IMG/VR virus record: IMGVR_UViG_3300021376_000037
Location: 1-64,000 of that record
DNA: 64,000 nt
Direction: 5' to 3' (one strand)
From: a virus
Shown: in pieces, positions 54,901 to 64,000 of the stretch
Layout of the letters: the number at the start of each line of letters is the position of its first letter
How positions within the stretch are numbered: position 1 is the stretch's first letter
Translations under genes and position numbers: made by a program
Notes under the pieces: generated by a model
Told to the model about the DNA's origin: nothing
The model's input: the letters and a program-made list of their open reading frames with translations, nothing else
Database searches by the model: none

Positions 54901-57900
54901 TTTATTGCTATAGAAAAAAGTATGGCTCAAGTTATAAATGATGAAATACTTGATTGGTTTGCTACTATAAAAGATTTTAATAACTTAATCGGAGATCCCT
55001 CAGAGAGATATCGTATTGAATATAACGGTCTTGCACACTTAAGAAAATTATTTTTCAGTAGAGTAAATAATGAACCAAGTTATGAAAAGTTTTTAGAATT
55101 TTATAAATGGATTGATTCTTCTATAACTGTTTTAATAAATCAAATATTACCAGCTAGTGCAAATATAACAGACAAAATTAGAAACGTAGTCGAAAGTCAC
55201 ATATTAGAAAGAAATAAATACGAAAATAAATTACCAACCTTAGAATTTAAAGGAAAAGTTAAGTCATATCCCGTTCAATCACATTTAGAATATAATTATG
55301 TGGAACAAGCAGCAGAATTATCTAGCTTATCTGAACAATTAAAAGTCAGCAGATACTATAATTTTAAGCCTATATGGTTAAAGAATAGGGTGGAAAGAAA
55401 CAACACCTTAGTTGATACGGATCTTTTACCACAAAATGATATAGATAGAGAAGTTCTAAGACAAATTATAAACAATAAAAATCTAGATTCTCCACCGACA
55501 GTATACTTGCCAAATGATATTACTGGTTATGAACATGATACATACAAAATTAGAACATTATCTAAAACATATAAATTAAATACAGATAAGTTAATAATTT
55601 GTGAAGATATAATAAAACCAATAAATATAGAAAATACAAAATTTACAGGACAGATACAATTTGCAGAAGACTTAGAAAATTCTGCTAGTTCTGATGTACT
55701 ACCTAAATCCTATAAGAAACAAGGAAATTTCTTAAATAATTATGAATACTTACAGACTTCTGGAAGAACTGAAAACAATAAATCATTTGTTTCTGCATCT
55801 GGAATTTTAACCAGTACTTCTTCTGTTAATGAACTAGGATATGCTGATAAAAGTTTAATACAAAGAGCTGCAAAAAAGAATGTATTTGTTGAAAGATTTA
55901 GTGCTCCCGGTGGCGCAGAAGTAAATAGTAGAGGTGCATTAGATAGAGATGCGGAAGAATATTCTGCTTACAATAACTTAAATTATAGAAATTTTAGAGT
56001 TAGAAAACAACTACATGCTTGGTTGGCGGAAAGCATGAGTATAAATCCAGTAAATCCTTCTTATCATAAAGTAAATAGAAACTTTGGTTATCTACCGGGA
56101 GAACCATATTATGAATATGTTGGAGGAAATTCTGGTAATGGACCAATTCCTACATATACTTTATCTTCGTCTGCTTATACATTAAATAATTTCATGGGTA
56201 TCCTTTATGATACAGGAGGTGTAGATCAAGATTATTTAATTTCAGAGCAAAAATATGTATTTATTGAACCACCGGGAGGTATAACTAAATTTACTATTAA
56301 TTCTTTCTCTACTGCTGATTTTAATGATAAATTAAAAATTTATTACAATCCCAATCCAGAAATAGAAGTTGAATTACCAAAGCCTCATGGCGCAGGCGGC
56401 AGCCAAGGTTGGTCTGATATTTCATTAGGATTAAATAATAACGCTCTTGCATTAGCTAAAATAGATAATAAAATATATGTTGCTGGCGATTTTGCGTTTA
56501 ATGGTAGCGAAGCAGTTAATTTAAATTCTATTGCTGTTTGGGAATCAGGTAGTAATTTAATGCCTCTAAGCGGTGGCGGTGTAGACACTGACGGAGGTGA
56601 AGAAATAAATTGCTTATATGTAAGTGGCACCGATATATACGTTGGAGGAAATTTTTATACAGTCGGTGTTGACCCATTAATTACAATCCAGCAGCCTTTA
56701 ACTGATTGGACCATTTTAACAGCTTCAACGGTATTTTCAGTAGAATATCCATATAAAATATTTTCTGTAAATGATACTTTATATGTTGCTGGATATTGTG
56801 ATACAACTTCTAAAAATGGTATTTCCTATTATAATGAAACATCCGGATGGCAAATTTTAACTTCTAGTGATGGATACTATATAAGCGGTACAATACACGC
56901 TATAGTAGTTAAAGATAATTATATTTATTATGCCGGTAACATAAGAAATGTTAATAATACATCTGATATCTTAGCTCAATCAAATATTGGTAGATATGAT
57001 CTGACAACTAATACTTATGAAACTCTAGGTACGCCACATATAGATATTACAGATTTTTCTTCTGGTTCTTATGTAAACTGCATGACCATTTCTGGTTCTG
57101 ATGTATATGTTGGATTATGGGATGCAAAAAATTATATAGTATGGAAATGGGATGGCTCTTCTTGGTCGGGCGTGGGAGATCAAATACTAAACTTTGTTCC
57201 TACCTATGCAAATGATATTCAATTTAGCGGTAGTGATATTTATCTTGGTGTAACATTTGAGGCTGGTTTATGGACTCTTTCTTCAAGTATTTGGATTCCA
57301 GTAGCAAATTATGACGGCTCATATGTTAAGCAAAATAATATAAACCCTAATTACAATAGTTCAACGGGTTTAGAAGCGTTAAAGGGTGAAAGTGGAGTAT
57401 CAACCGTAAGAAAAATTATTGTCAATGATGATGGAACTATAGATATATTTGGCGGTTTCAATAAATTAGCTGATAATAATGGAAATGCAATTTTAGAATT
57501 AAGCGGCGCAGCTAAAATATCATTTGATGTAACTGGTAGTATAGTTTTTAGTCAAATCGGTGATGGTTTGTTGGTATATGGTAGTCCCACATATGATACA
57601 AGATATGTACAACAAATACACGCGGCTCATTACAGTGGCAGTGACTTATATGTTGCAGGAGCATTTGACGATTATACAAGTTATAAGGTCTATAAATTAG
57701 TCGGAACGGCTTGGATACCACAACTTTCCAGTGATTATTCTTCTGGCGAAGGAGTAATTTATGATTTTACCTTTTTAGGAGAAAAAACTTATTTTGTCGG
57801 TAATGACTTATTAGATTCCATTAATAGTAATTACAATAACGTATTACAAACTGGTGGAACCATAACAGTTCCAACGCCAACTACATCAGTAAACAACATA

Positions 57901-60018
57901 GCTAAATACGATACTTTAACTGATGCTTGGTCTTCTTTGGGAGATGGATTACCAGATACGGTTTGGACAATTACTAAATTTAATGGTGAGATATATGCCG
58001 GATACGATGGAGAAGACGCATTAAGTGGTAATTATATATCTAAATTTAATGGAACATCTTGGGAACCTGTTGGCGTTGGAGATGAAATAAGTACATCTGT
58101 TTATGCTTTAGCGTCTTCAGGAAGTGACTTATATATTGGAGGTAATTTTTTCTTCCCCAAACCGGATGGAGATGAAAGAATAGCTGTATGGAATGGTACT
58201 TCTTGGAGAGGTTTTTTTGAAGGAGTTACATATCCTACTTCTTCCTATGTCTGGTATCACAACGGCGCTATAAGCGCTTTAGAAGTTTATGAAAATAAAT
58301 TATATATTGGTGGCGATTTCACCAATATGCGTACAGGCATCGGTGGAGAAGAGGTTTATAACCATATATGCGTTTTTGATACTGAAACCGGAATTGTATC
58401 TGCTTTAGGAAATGGTTTAAATGATATAGTGAAAACCATATTTGTTTCTGATAGCAATAATGTATATGCCGGTGGTTCTTTTACTGTCACTGGTAATTTT
58501 ATTTCTAAATGGAATGGAACAAATTGGTCACAGCTTGGAAATGATTTAATAACATCTGGCGGTAATTATGTAACTGATATTTTAGTTAGTGGTAATTGTA
58601 TATTTGTAGTTGGCGATTATACAACCAGTAGTTTATATAGCGCTTATGAACATGGCGTTGGTAGATATTGTGAAGTTCCAACATACACTTTATTAGCCGA
58701 ATTATCTGGTTCTGAGGGTCTAGATTATAGCTCTTCTTCTATTCAAACCATAAATACATTCCCGTATGATATAACGATACCAGAAGAAAATGGTAAATTT
58801 TTAATTTCTTGGGTTACAGATGAAGAGGATACAAATTCTGGTTTCTCTATTACTTGGAATGAAGATCAATATATAGCTCCCGTTCCACCAACACTAGTTT
58901 TAACTGCGGTAGCAAAATCAATAAAACACGATAACGAATATGTTGTACATCAAATACCAAGAAATGATATTCAATATGCTTGGATGACGGCATCCGCCGT
59001 TCCATCGTTATTGCCTTATGGATTTATCAACGGATATGCTAATCAATATTTTTCTACAATAAGCTTTTTATCAGGTAACCTTTCTGGCTCTCATATAATA
59101 GATTATGTTGGATTAAACAACGTTATATTTAAAAACGTTAACACCTCTTCTAATACGATATCACCAGATGGTAATGTTATTGACGTAAACGCATATATTT
59201 CTAATATCTATGGCCCTTATCAGGGTGCTTCTTGGAAGCAAATTAGAGGAACAGAAAATAAATTAGTAAATATTTCTAGAAAAAATAACCATATCCTAGT
59301 ACAAGATGTTCCTAAGATTAGAACTATAGTAAATAATGATCGTACTAAAACGACTACCATAGATAGCAGAAGCACAAATTTCACTTCCTATAAAGAACCG
59401 GCTGTTGACTATAATTATCCTATGGAACATAAGGTAATGATTAGTAGTTCATTGGACGGAATACAAAATATTAATATTGTTAACAGTTATGATAACAATA
59501 AAAATTTACTATCTAATATAGATTTAAGCTTAAGATTATCTGTATCGGAAAGACAGGAATTACAAACACACGATTTACTAAATAATTTATCTAAAGATAA
59601 CACTTATGATCCAAGTCCGGTTATAAATGAAGCTTCTTATATACAACAAGTATTTCCATCTAGAGAAACTGTAACTATTAAAGAAATAAGAGTAAAAGAT
59701 AATTATGATGATAATTTAGTTAATTCCTCCAGCGTGGCACATGTAAAAACATATTGGAAGGAAAACTATATTGACCGTAGAAGAATAGATGGAAGCAGTG
59801 ATCTATTTAGCTCTATAAGCTCATCTTATACCGCGTTAACTAATTTTACATCCTCTATTTTAGGAAAGTGTCCGGTTATTCATAATGTATCCGGAACACA
59901 CTATGCGTCTATTTATTCAATTGATAATTTAACTGGTTCTTTTAATGAATATAATAGTAATATTAGCGGTTCAATTGCAAGACCAATAATTCCGTGGGCA
60001 AGACGTTTTATTTTATAA
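51901..60018 (+). CDS. Giant fibre protein with LamG-like and beta-propeller domains
   Basis: 2705 residues. An N-terminal attachment-type region is followed by a concanavalin/LamG-like domain (~170-335: GNTVEFWFKDEYSS, NKWHHYAFTFKNN, ISLYVDGDLVKK). Long unclassified regions follow, then ~1495-2265 with repeated WNGTSW and LYIGGNF units of a Kelch-like beta-propeller. Both domain types bind carbohydrate or protein, so this is a receptor-binding candidate. The domain order is fibre-like; chaperone and trimer motifs were not seen. Confidence 0.65.
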   Translation: MSLKNLFGKTSENIISNKELQKIYDDSESQQYVEQVIEEKNKFIPVVDFTSASNFARYGSAERYYVDALTNIYQNYPYDGSKKEKLEWRNRSTPFDLYVFDNLYPKTTGYVNLSANITLSSQIVDLVSYRSSSAPQYITVKGGPNPAIDGKFENSNIYDLKTNRECNLGITQQGNTVEFWFKDEYSSTGSLTNSRYALFDLWNGKAKSDNSYSRLLIENLNGTSFGVTYMSGSSGADRVSIEHSIDKNKWHHYAFTFKNNSQNNNNLDISLYVDGDLVKKITTTATGKINLANNSGMIANIGAYRTNIDANNNAWNGFGVSYGSYDELRFWKVARNSKQIFNSWHRSSGGGTNKDTANTNLGIYFKFNEGVIDENNINDLDKICLDYSGRLSNGVIVNYTAGCKNTSSAINEYFSKIIEEKEPIIFSSNPLVQQVIDEYSILGFQYDQTNPTSFYKSVPSWIVDETENKDYQDLNYLIQIISSYFDSLHLYIEKLPRIKDVEYLKSVDKQKTFTKNLLTSHGFEFSDIFSDASLYEELFSSTEKEDFSDKLYNVKNAIYQNIYNNLTFIYKSKGTEKSLRNLIRCFGVDDELVKINLYADNITYDLKDRYVPTAIKKKYINFNNTDKITGFIYQKQTPGNPTSKGFITGSTDEKLKFIPLTFETEVIFPKRNDVYSIDYFSAQYTDVSLFGVHTAKDDENDLSWGSDKFNFYVYATKIANDSPDVYFSLSGSFNGQQIYVTSSVYKNTYNNEKWNLSVRLYPDKLNNINLTSGSDEITKYYLDFVGYNVLGDDVNNNFIVSANILSGNYEEAIKQNKRLYVGAHYENFDGTTIKAYSDVKISNLRLWFDYLNNDELLSHALEVNTHGRQYPNWNPNYLNSIVNTFTSSYIISSQDTLVLDWTFEDVTSSDNNGQFYVKDFSSGSLDANYNYGLGWLADYLTNEYTAFGDKFFPNDLSTVENQYIYSLKKQQPETLNSNDLIDISPIDDFTRTKQSKPYTYFIAIEKSMAQVINDEILDWFATIKDFNNLIGDPSERYRIEYNGLAHLRKLFFSRVNNEPSYEKFLEFYKWIDSSITVLINQILPASANITDKIRNVVESHILERNKYENKLPTLEFKGKVKSYPVQSHLEYNYVEQAAELSSLSEQLKVSRYYNFKPIWLKNRVERNNTLVDTDLLPQNDIDREVLRQIINNKNLDSPPTVYLPNDITGYEHDTYKIRTLSKTYKLNTDKLIICEDIIKPINIENTKFTGQIQFAEDLENSASSDVLPKSYKKQGNFLNNYEYLQTSGRTENNKSFVSASGILTSTSSVNELGYADKSLIQRAAKKNVFVERFSAPGGAEVNSRGALDRDAEEYSAYNNLNYRNFRVRKQLHAWLAESMSINPVNPSYHKVNRNFGYLPGEPYYEYVGGNSGNGPIPTYTLSSSAYTLNNFMGILYDTGGVDQDYLISEQKYVFIEPPGGITKFTINSFSTADFNDKLKIYYNPNPEIEVELPKPHGAGGSQGWSDISLGLNNNALALAKIDNKIYVAGDFAFNGSEAVNLNSIAVWESGSNLMPLSGGGVDTDGGEEINCLYVSGTDIYVGGNFYTVGVDPLITIQQPLTDWTILTASTVFSVEYPYKIFSVNDTLYVAGYCDTTSKNGISYYNETSGWQILTSSDGYYISGTIHAIVVKDNYIYYAGNIRNVNNTSDILAQSNIGRYDLTTNTYETLGTPHIDITDFSSGSYVNCMTISGSDVYVGLWDAKNYIVWKWDGSSWSGVGDQILNFVPTYANDIQFSGSDIYLGVTFEAGLWTLSSSIWIPVANYDGSYVKQNNINPNYNSSTGLEALKGESGVSTVRKIIVNDDGTIDIFGGFNKLADNNGNAILELSGAAKISFDVTGSIVFSQIGDGLLVYGSPTYDTRYVQQIHAAHYSGSDLYVAGAFDDYTSYKVYKLVGTAWIPQLSSDYSSGEGVIYDFTFLGEKTYFVGNDLLDSINSNYNNVLQTGGTITVPTPTTSVNNIAKYDTLTDAWSSLGDGLPDTVWTITKFNGEIYAGYDGEDALSGNYISKFNGTSWEPVGVGDEISTSVYALASSGSDLYIGGNFFFPKPDGDERIAVWNGTSWRGFFEGVTYPTSSYVWYHNGAISALEVYENKLYIGGDFTNMRTGIGGEEVYNHICVFDTETGIVSALGNGLNDIVKTIFVSDSNNVYAGGSFTVTGNFISKWNGTNWSQLGNDLITSGGNYVTDILVSGNCIFVVGDYTTSSLYSAYEHGVGRYCEVPTYTLLAELSGSEGLDYSSSSIQTINTFPYDITIPEENGKFLISWVTDEEDTNSGFSITWNEDQYIAPVPPTLVLTAVAKSIKHDNEYVVHQIPRNDIQYAWMTASAVPSLLPYGFINGYANQYFSTISFLSGNLSGSHIIDYVGLNNVIFKNVNTSSNTISPDGNVIDVNAYISNIYGPYQGASWKQIRGTENKLVNISRKNNHILVQDVPKIRTIVNNDRTKTTTIDSRSTNFTSYKEPAVDYNYPMEHKVMISSSLDGIQNINIVNSYDNNKNLLSNIDLSLRLSVSERQELQTHDLLNNLSKDNTYDPSPVINEASYIQQVFPSRETVTIKEIRVKDNYDDNLVNSSSVAHVKTYWKENYIDRRRIDGSSDLFSSISSSYTALTNFTSSILGKCPVIHNVSGTHYASIYSIDNLTGSFNEYNSNISGSIARPIIPWARRFIL
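56390..58690 (+). repeat. Beta-propeller repeat array (protein level)
   Basis: At least a dozen irregular copies of a unit with VAG/VGGNF, WNGTSW-like and GLYIGG-type strands. Copies differ at DNA level, so they are old or under diversifying selection. A matching array lies in the next gene at about 60500-61370. Confidence 0.65.
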
Positions 60019-60031
60019 AATTTAACTTTTT

Positions 60032-60040
60032 TGATATAAT
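60032..60040 (+). promoter_or_regulatory. Extended -10 promoter
   Basis: TGATATAAT (60032-60040), a consensus extended -10, in the 40-nt gap before the last gene. TGGAG lies 8 nt before the ATG at 60059. Confidence 0.5.
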
Positions 60041-60058
60041 ATACTTTGGAGTTTAATA

Positions 60059-63000
60059 ATGCCATTATTTGATTTTAATTTTGATTTTGTTTATTCGAAT
60101 GATAATTTAAACATGACTATGAGTTATGGCGGCACGCAAAAAGGTGCCATATCTCCATATTCATTAGCAGAACACCGCTACTTTATAATGGAACCGCAAG
60201 ATTTTGGAAATGTTTCTTTAGAAATGGCGGCAAAATATGATGGTTCAAAAATTAGTAAGTATTCTCCAACTATTATCAATTATTATCCGGAAAGACAGTC
60301 TAACTTTACTGGCAGTAGTATAACAATTAATAATAGTATTTATATTGGATATAGTTTTAAATGGAATATGTTTGGATTACCCGGCTCATTACCTCCTTAT
60401 TATCATAAGTTTGCTTTTATTTCTGATTCTAGTTATAGTTTTATAAAATATAACTTTTTATTTAATAGTGGCGATTTTGATAATTGTAATATAAATAAAA
60501 TTATAGTATATAATAATACTATTTATGCATTTGGAGATTTTAATAAAGCCTCTTCTAGCTCCAGCTCTTTACCTCCTAATTATACGGCTTTAAATTCAAC
60601 GGCTACTAATGCTAGATACGCAGTAAAGAATAATATTAATGGAGGTTCATGGACGGAACTTAGCGGCGGCACTAATGCAGCCGTAAAAGATGCAGTGCTT
60701 ATTAACAATGAAGACTTATATATAGTAGGCAATTTTACACAAACGGGTCCAAATATAAATAATGCACGTTATATTGCTAAATATAATATTTCTTCCTCTG
60801 CTTGGATAAATATGTCTGGTGGTTTGAGTGGTGTTACTAATTGTATAATTGCAGCAGGAAATGATCTATATGTTGGTGGCTTGTTTGTTACTGGCTCTAG
60901 CTCTTTAGGAGGTGAAATTACTCTTAATAATATAGCTAAATGGAACACCATTTCTAAAACTTGGTCTTCTTTAGGCAATGGTTTAAATAATGAAGTAAAA
61001 TGTTTGTTTTATGATTCAGATACTACAAGATTGTATGCTGGTGGCAGTTTTACTACAGCCAGTTACGGTACAGCTAGTGTATTAGTAAATTATGTTGGCT
61101 ATTATTATAATAATGAATGGTATGCATTAGACGAAAATAAGTTATTAAATAATGAAGTTTTGAGCATAACTAAATTTGATGAAGATATATATTTAGGTGG
61201 TAATTTTACAAATACAATAAATTCAGACTATAATATTCCTTATTTAGCAAAATATACTGACAATTATTTATATGCCGTTGGAAAATCGGTAAATAATTCT
61301 GTTTATTCTTTCGCTACTGGCTCTAATAATCTTTATTTAGTTGGCGATTTTACTTCTACTTTTTTTGGTAAACAAACAATAACCACCAAAGATATTTATA
61401 TACCTTTTGAAGCTGCTAATTATGATTCTTATAGACTTGCTCCACGACCTCAATATGTATTTAATAATCATTTGCCAAGTTCAACTGGTTCTAGTAATTT
61501 TGGTGGTATGAAAATATTTGATTTAAATCCTAATAATCCATTAATACCAACTAAAACTTATAAATCAGAACCAGAAGCAATATTTGTTTTAAACGATGGT
61601 TATATTTATGAAACTGATAAATTATCAGGTAAAAAACCATTTTTTAATTCTTACGATGAATATTTTGAAGACTTAAAACCATTATCACAAAAATACTCAA
61701 TTATTCCTGAATTTCGTATGGAAAATGTAATTGATTATTATCTTAAAGAAAAAAATGGCGATTTTACTGCCGGTTTAACATCTAGTTATCTAAGTTTAGA
61801 TTCCAATGTTGATAATTTAGATGATATAAATTCCAACATAAATTTAACCAATCCTATTAAGACTTTTATTGAAGATGTAAATATACCATCTAGAGTTTCT
61901 AATTTGTCTATTACCGTTAACGGTTTAAAAAAATTATTACCTTATAATGGTTTCTATCCTCAACAAAGAGTAGCACAATTAGCTGATAAATTCATAAATT
62001 CTTTTATAGATACGACTAGTAAGTATTTATCAAACGATGGAATAGAGTACGACACAAATTTATCAAACGGAACTCCTAGAGATCAACAAATACTTACTTT
62101 ATTACAGCCGTTATTTGCTCCCGGCATATTAATGAACAGTATCAAATCGTCTATTGCGGTTGATTGGCCTGCATTTATTGGTAACTATGGCGCTTATAGC
62201 GGCTCAAAGCCTAATTTTTATGAAACTTATAATTTAACTTTAGCAGAAAATTCACCGTTCACGAATGGGTATAATACTTCTTATTGTTTATCTGCTGACA
62301 AATTTGATTTTAGATTCCCATTCGAATCTTTATTAGAATTTGACAAAATAATACCATCACAATTTAAGACAGGAAGTAATAATTTATATTACTTAGATCC
62401 CACGTACTATTCTACTGATGTAGTATCGGGCAGTGATAGACAGTATTTAAGGTATCCTTGCTATAACTTATCTACTGGATCATTAAAACCATTTAATTTT
62501 ATAAATAATACATATAAATTAAGTATGCATAATTTTTTAGCTGAAGTTCCCAATTTTTTCTTACAAAATGGATTAAATAATTTTATTTCTGAAAAAATAG
62601 ATACAGTTACCCCTTTATCTGGCGTGGCTTATATTTTAGATGTAAAACTATCAAGAAACCCTTCAGAATATAAAGAGTTTATTCAACATCCTTTATATGA
62701 ATCATTAAGAAATCTTTCTGATACTTTTATTTCTGGTACTTATTTACCTCCCGGTGCTGATTCTTTGTATGGACCACCTTGTAGATTTTTCCTAGATTTT
62801 TCTGCTATTGCTTCTGTAGCTCCAATAAATGAAATGATAAAATATAGTTTAGCAAATTATGAACTTAAATACTTAGATTCTCCTGCTTATGCTCCATATG
62901 TTCCTCCTTATTATTATGGAGAATCTGTGGCAAGAATAGTATTCTTACCTGACGAAAATAGACCATATACTTTACAAGAAATTCAGGAAAACGCAAAAAA

Positions 63001-64000
63001 GTATACATATTTTTTCAATACCGGCTCAGACACATTGTTTGATTATAAAAACTCTCTTTTTGGTTCTGAAAATCCGTCATCTAAATATAATACACTAGCT
63101 TATAAAGAAAGGATGAATTTATCTGCAAGTGTTAATCTTTTTTCAGAAACAGAAATACAAGATGTATCAATTGATGTGTCAACCGGAATACCAAAAGAAT
63201 CACTTAGCCCTAATAATAAAAAATATAGCTGGGTAATTCAAACTAAATTTGAAACTCCTTCTATTAACTTCGCTAAAGTAGGCAACTATAATAATTTAGG
63301 AATGAATTTTCTAGGTGGCACAAAATCAGATTATGTAGAAGGTATATATTCTAATTTATATAAAGGGCTTTGGACTTCTTACGGCAAACCTGTAACTGAA
63401 GATGAAGGAATAAAGTTATCTATTCTTCCTTTTGACTTTAATTTATATGTAAATGACGTTCCGACAGCTGCTCAAGCAGGAGCTACTGATGTGGCACATT
63501 TAACTGACTTAATAAACTTTGCAGATATAGCTGGCAATAATACAAGAACAATTGGTTTAATAGCAAATAAAAAAATAATTAAAGAAGGCGTTGTTGTTAT
63601 ACCATATATTATGACCGATCCTACTTACAATGAATCAGAATTTGCTTCATTAGCGCAGCCAATATTTGGAGAAAATGGTAATTACGTTAATTTATTTCCC
63701 TACAATACTCCTAGATATTTTAAAATAGATAAAAAAATAATATCTGATGCTTTAGGTTTAGGTAAGGCATTTGAAACTGCTACTTTTGAAGAAATCAAAA
63801 AGCAAGTTAATTCTAATAAGGTAAATCCAAACAACTCAATTATTAAAACGATAAAAGCAATGACAGAATTTGTCATTCCTCCACATTTAAATTGGGTAAA
63901 AAATACAAATCTAGAACCCTTTGTAATGTATATTTTTCCATTTTCTTCAGAACTAGATACTGACGATTTATCAGATATTTGGCAAGGAGTAATGCCAAAG
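60059..64000 (+). CDS. Giant virion protein with beta-propeller, 3' end beyond window
   Basis: 1314 codons without a stop, running off the window. It starts MPLFDFNFDFVYSNDNLNM. Residues ~150-437 carry propeller units (LYIVGNFTQTG, LYVGGLFVTG, LYAGGSFTTAS, IYLGGNFTN, LYLVGDFTST) like those of the preceding gene. The later part (IPSRVSNLSITVNGLKKLLP, FEFVIPPHLN-type segments, VMYIFPFSSELD) looks like a long virion protein conserved in large myoviruses. The C-terminus cannot be judged. Confidence 0.75.
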   Translation, partial: MPLFDFNFDFVYSNDNLNMTMSYGGTQKGAISPYSLAEHRYFIMEPQDFGNVSLEMAAKYDGSKISKYSPTIINYYPERQSNFTGSSITINNSIYIGYSFKWNMFGLPGSLPPYYHKFAFISDSSYSFIKYNFLFNSGDFDNCNINKIIVYNNTIYAFGDFNKASSSSSSLPPNYTALNSTATNARYAVKNNINGGSWTELSGGTNAAVKDAVLINNEDLYIVGNFTQTGPNINNARYIAKYNISSSAWINMSGGLSGVTNCIIAAGNDLYVGGLFVTGSSSLGGEITLNNIAKWNTISKTWSSLGNGLNNEVKCLFYDSDTTRLYAGGSFTTASYGTASVLVNYVGYYYNNEWYALDENKLLNNEVLSITKFDEDIYLGGNFTNTINSDYNIPYLAKYTDNYLYAVGKSVNNSVYSFATGSNNLYLVGDFTSTFFGKQTITTKDIYIPFEAANYDSYRLAPRPQYVFNNHLPSSTGSSNFGGMKIFDLNPNNPLIPTKTYKSEPEAIFVLNDGYIYETDKLSGKKPFFNSYDEYFEDLKPLSQKYSIIPEFRMENVIDYYLKEKNGDFTAGLTSSYLSLDSNVDNLDDINSNINLTNPIKTFIEDVNIPSRVSNLSITVNGLKKLLPYNGFYPQQRVAQLADKFINSFIDTTSKYLSNDGIEYDTNLSNGTPRDQQILTLLQPLFAPGILMNSIKSSIAVDWPAFIGNYGAYSGSKPNFYETYNLTLAENSPFTNGYNTSYCLSADKFDFRFPFESLLEFDKIIPSQFKTGSNNLYYLDPTYYSTDVVSGSDRQYLRYPCYNLSTGSLKPFNFINNTYKLSMHNFLAEVPNFFLQNGLNNFISEKIDTVTPLSGVAYILDVKLSRNPSEYKEFIQHPLYESLRNLSDTFISGTYLPPGADSLYGPPCRFFLDFSAIASVAPINEMIKYSLANYELKYLDSPAYAPYVPPYYYGESVARIVFLPDENRPYTLQEIQENAKKYTYFFNTGSDTLFDYKNSLFGSENPSSKYNTLAYKERMNLSASVNLFSETEIQDVSIDVSTGIPKESLSPNNKKYSWVIQTKFETPSINFAKVGNYNNLGMNFLGGTKSDYVEGIYSNLYKGLWTSYGKPVTEDEGIKLSILPFDFNLYVNDVPTAAQAGATDVAHLTDLINFADIAGNNTRTIGLIANKKIIKEGVVVIPYIMTDPTYNESEFASLAQPIFGENGNYVNLFPYNTPRYFKIDKKIISDALGLGKAFETATFEEIKKQVNSNKVNPNNSIIKTIKAMTEFVIPPHLNWVKNTNLEPFVMYIFPFSSELDTDDLSDIWQGVMPK
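60500..61370 (+). repeat. Second beta-propeller array (protein level)
   Basis: About six units with the Ixx(Y)xGG/VGNF signature. Sharing with 56390-58690 suggests exchange or duplication of a fibre module between adjacent genes. Confidence 0.6.

Noticed and set aside
1-64000. CRISPR array, insertion sequence, integrase or attachment site
   Set aside because: No regularly spaced direct repeats, transposase motifs or recombinase motifs were found by eye.

Overview
The window is part of a large, strictly modular genome of a contractile-tailed phage in the broad T4-like group. The evidence is a gp25-like baseplate wedge protein (48252-48626), a gp6/baseplate-J-like protein (48666-50468), several giant virion proteins, a possible T4 gp55-type late sigma factor (39162-40046), six tRNA genes, PhoH, ClpP, an endolysin, and nearly all genes on one strand with overlapping starts and stops. 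No terminase, portal, capsid, sheath, polymerase or integrase lies in the window. The host cannot be named. Two lipobox proteins and a signal-peptide transglycosylase suggest a bacterium with an accessible envelope or periplasm.

Region 1 (1-8540) is clearly richer in G+C than the rest and carries about 30 very small genes. From 2.0 to 8.5 kb it repeats one plan five times: a hairpin ending in CCCGGCCCC..TTTT, a promoter, one small ORF, a second promoter, then a short operon. Ten promoters share TGTCAC-N6-GTGACA, an A-tract, a -35 TTGNCN, exactly 17 bp and a -10. In seven of them the ATG starts 6-7 nt after the -10, which predicts leaderless mRNA.

Region 2 (8.6-20.7 kb) is AT-rich. It holds a tandem family of about 75-residue barrel-like proteins, a lytic transglycosylase, an HNH nuclease, a DEDDh exonuclease, a metallopeptidase-like protein, probable virion or scaffold proteins, a DUF1599-like protein and a GH19 endolysin. 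One gene (11568) ends at a slippery A-heptamer and continues in the -1 frame.

Region 3 (20.7-28.2 kb) contains four clustered tRNAs (Thr, Ile, Leu, Gly) joined directly to a 318-nt candidate structured RNA. It also has tRNA-Ala and tRNA-Ser, ClpP, a lipoprotein, a SpoU-type RNA methyltransferase and PIN-PhoH. The only minus-strand gene in the window is here, a predicted lipid-anchored trypsin-like protease.

Region 4 (28.2-38.5 kb) has a Cas4/RecB-like nuclease, then a ten-gene carbohydrate cluster: GDP-mannose 4,6-dehydratase, several glycosyltransferases including a GT90/CAP10-like one, a TylF-like methyltransferase, UDP-galactopyranose mutase and a sugar epimerase. Region 5 (38.5-64 kb) has the late sigma candidate and the baseplate and fibre genes. 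It ends in two giant proteins that both contain beta-propeller repeats; the second runs off the window.

All functions are read from motifs in the translated sequence; no database search was run.
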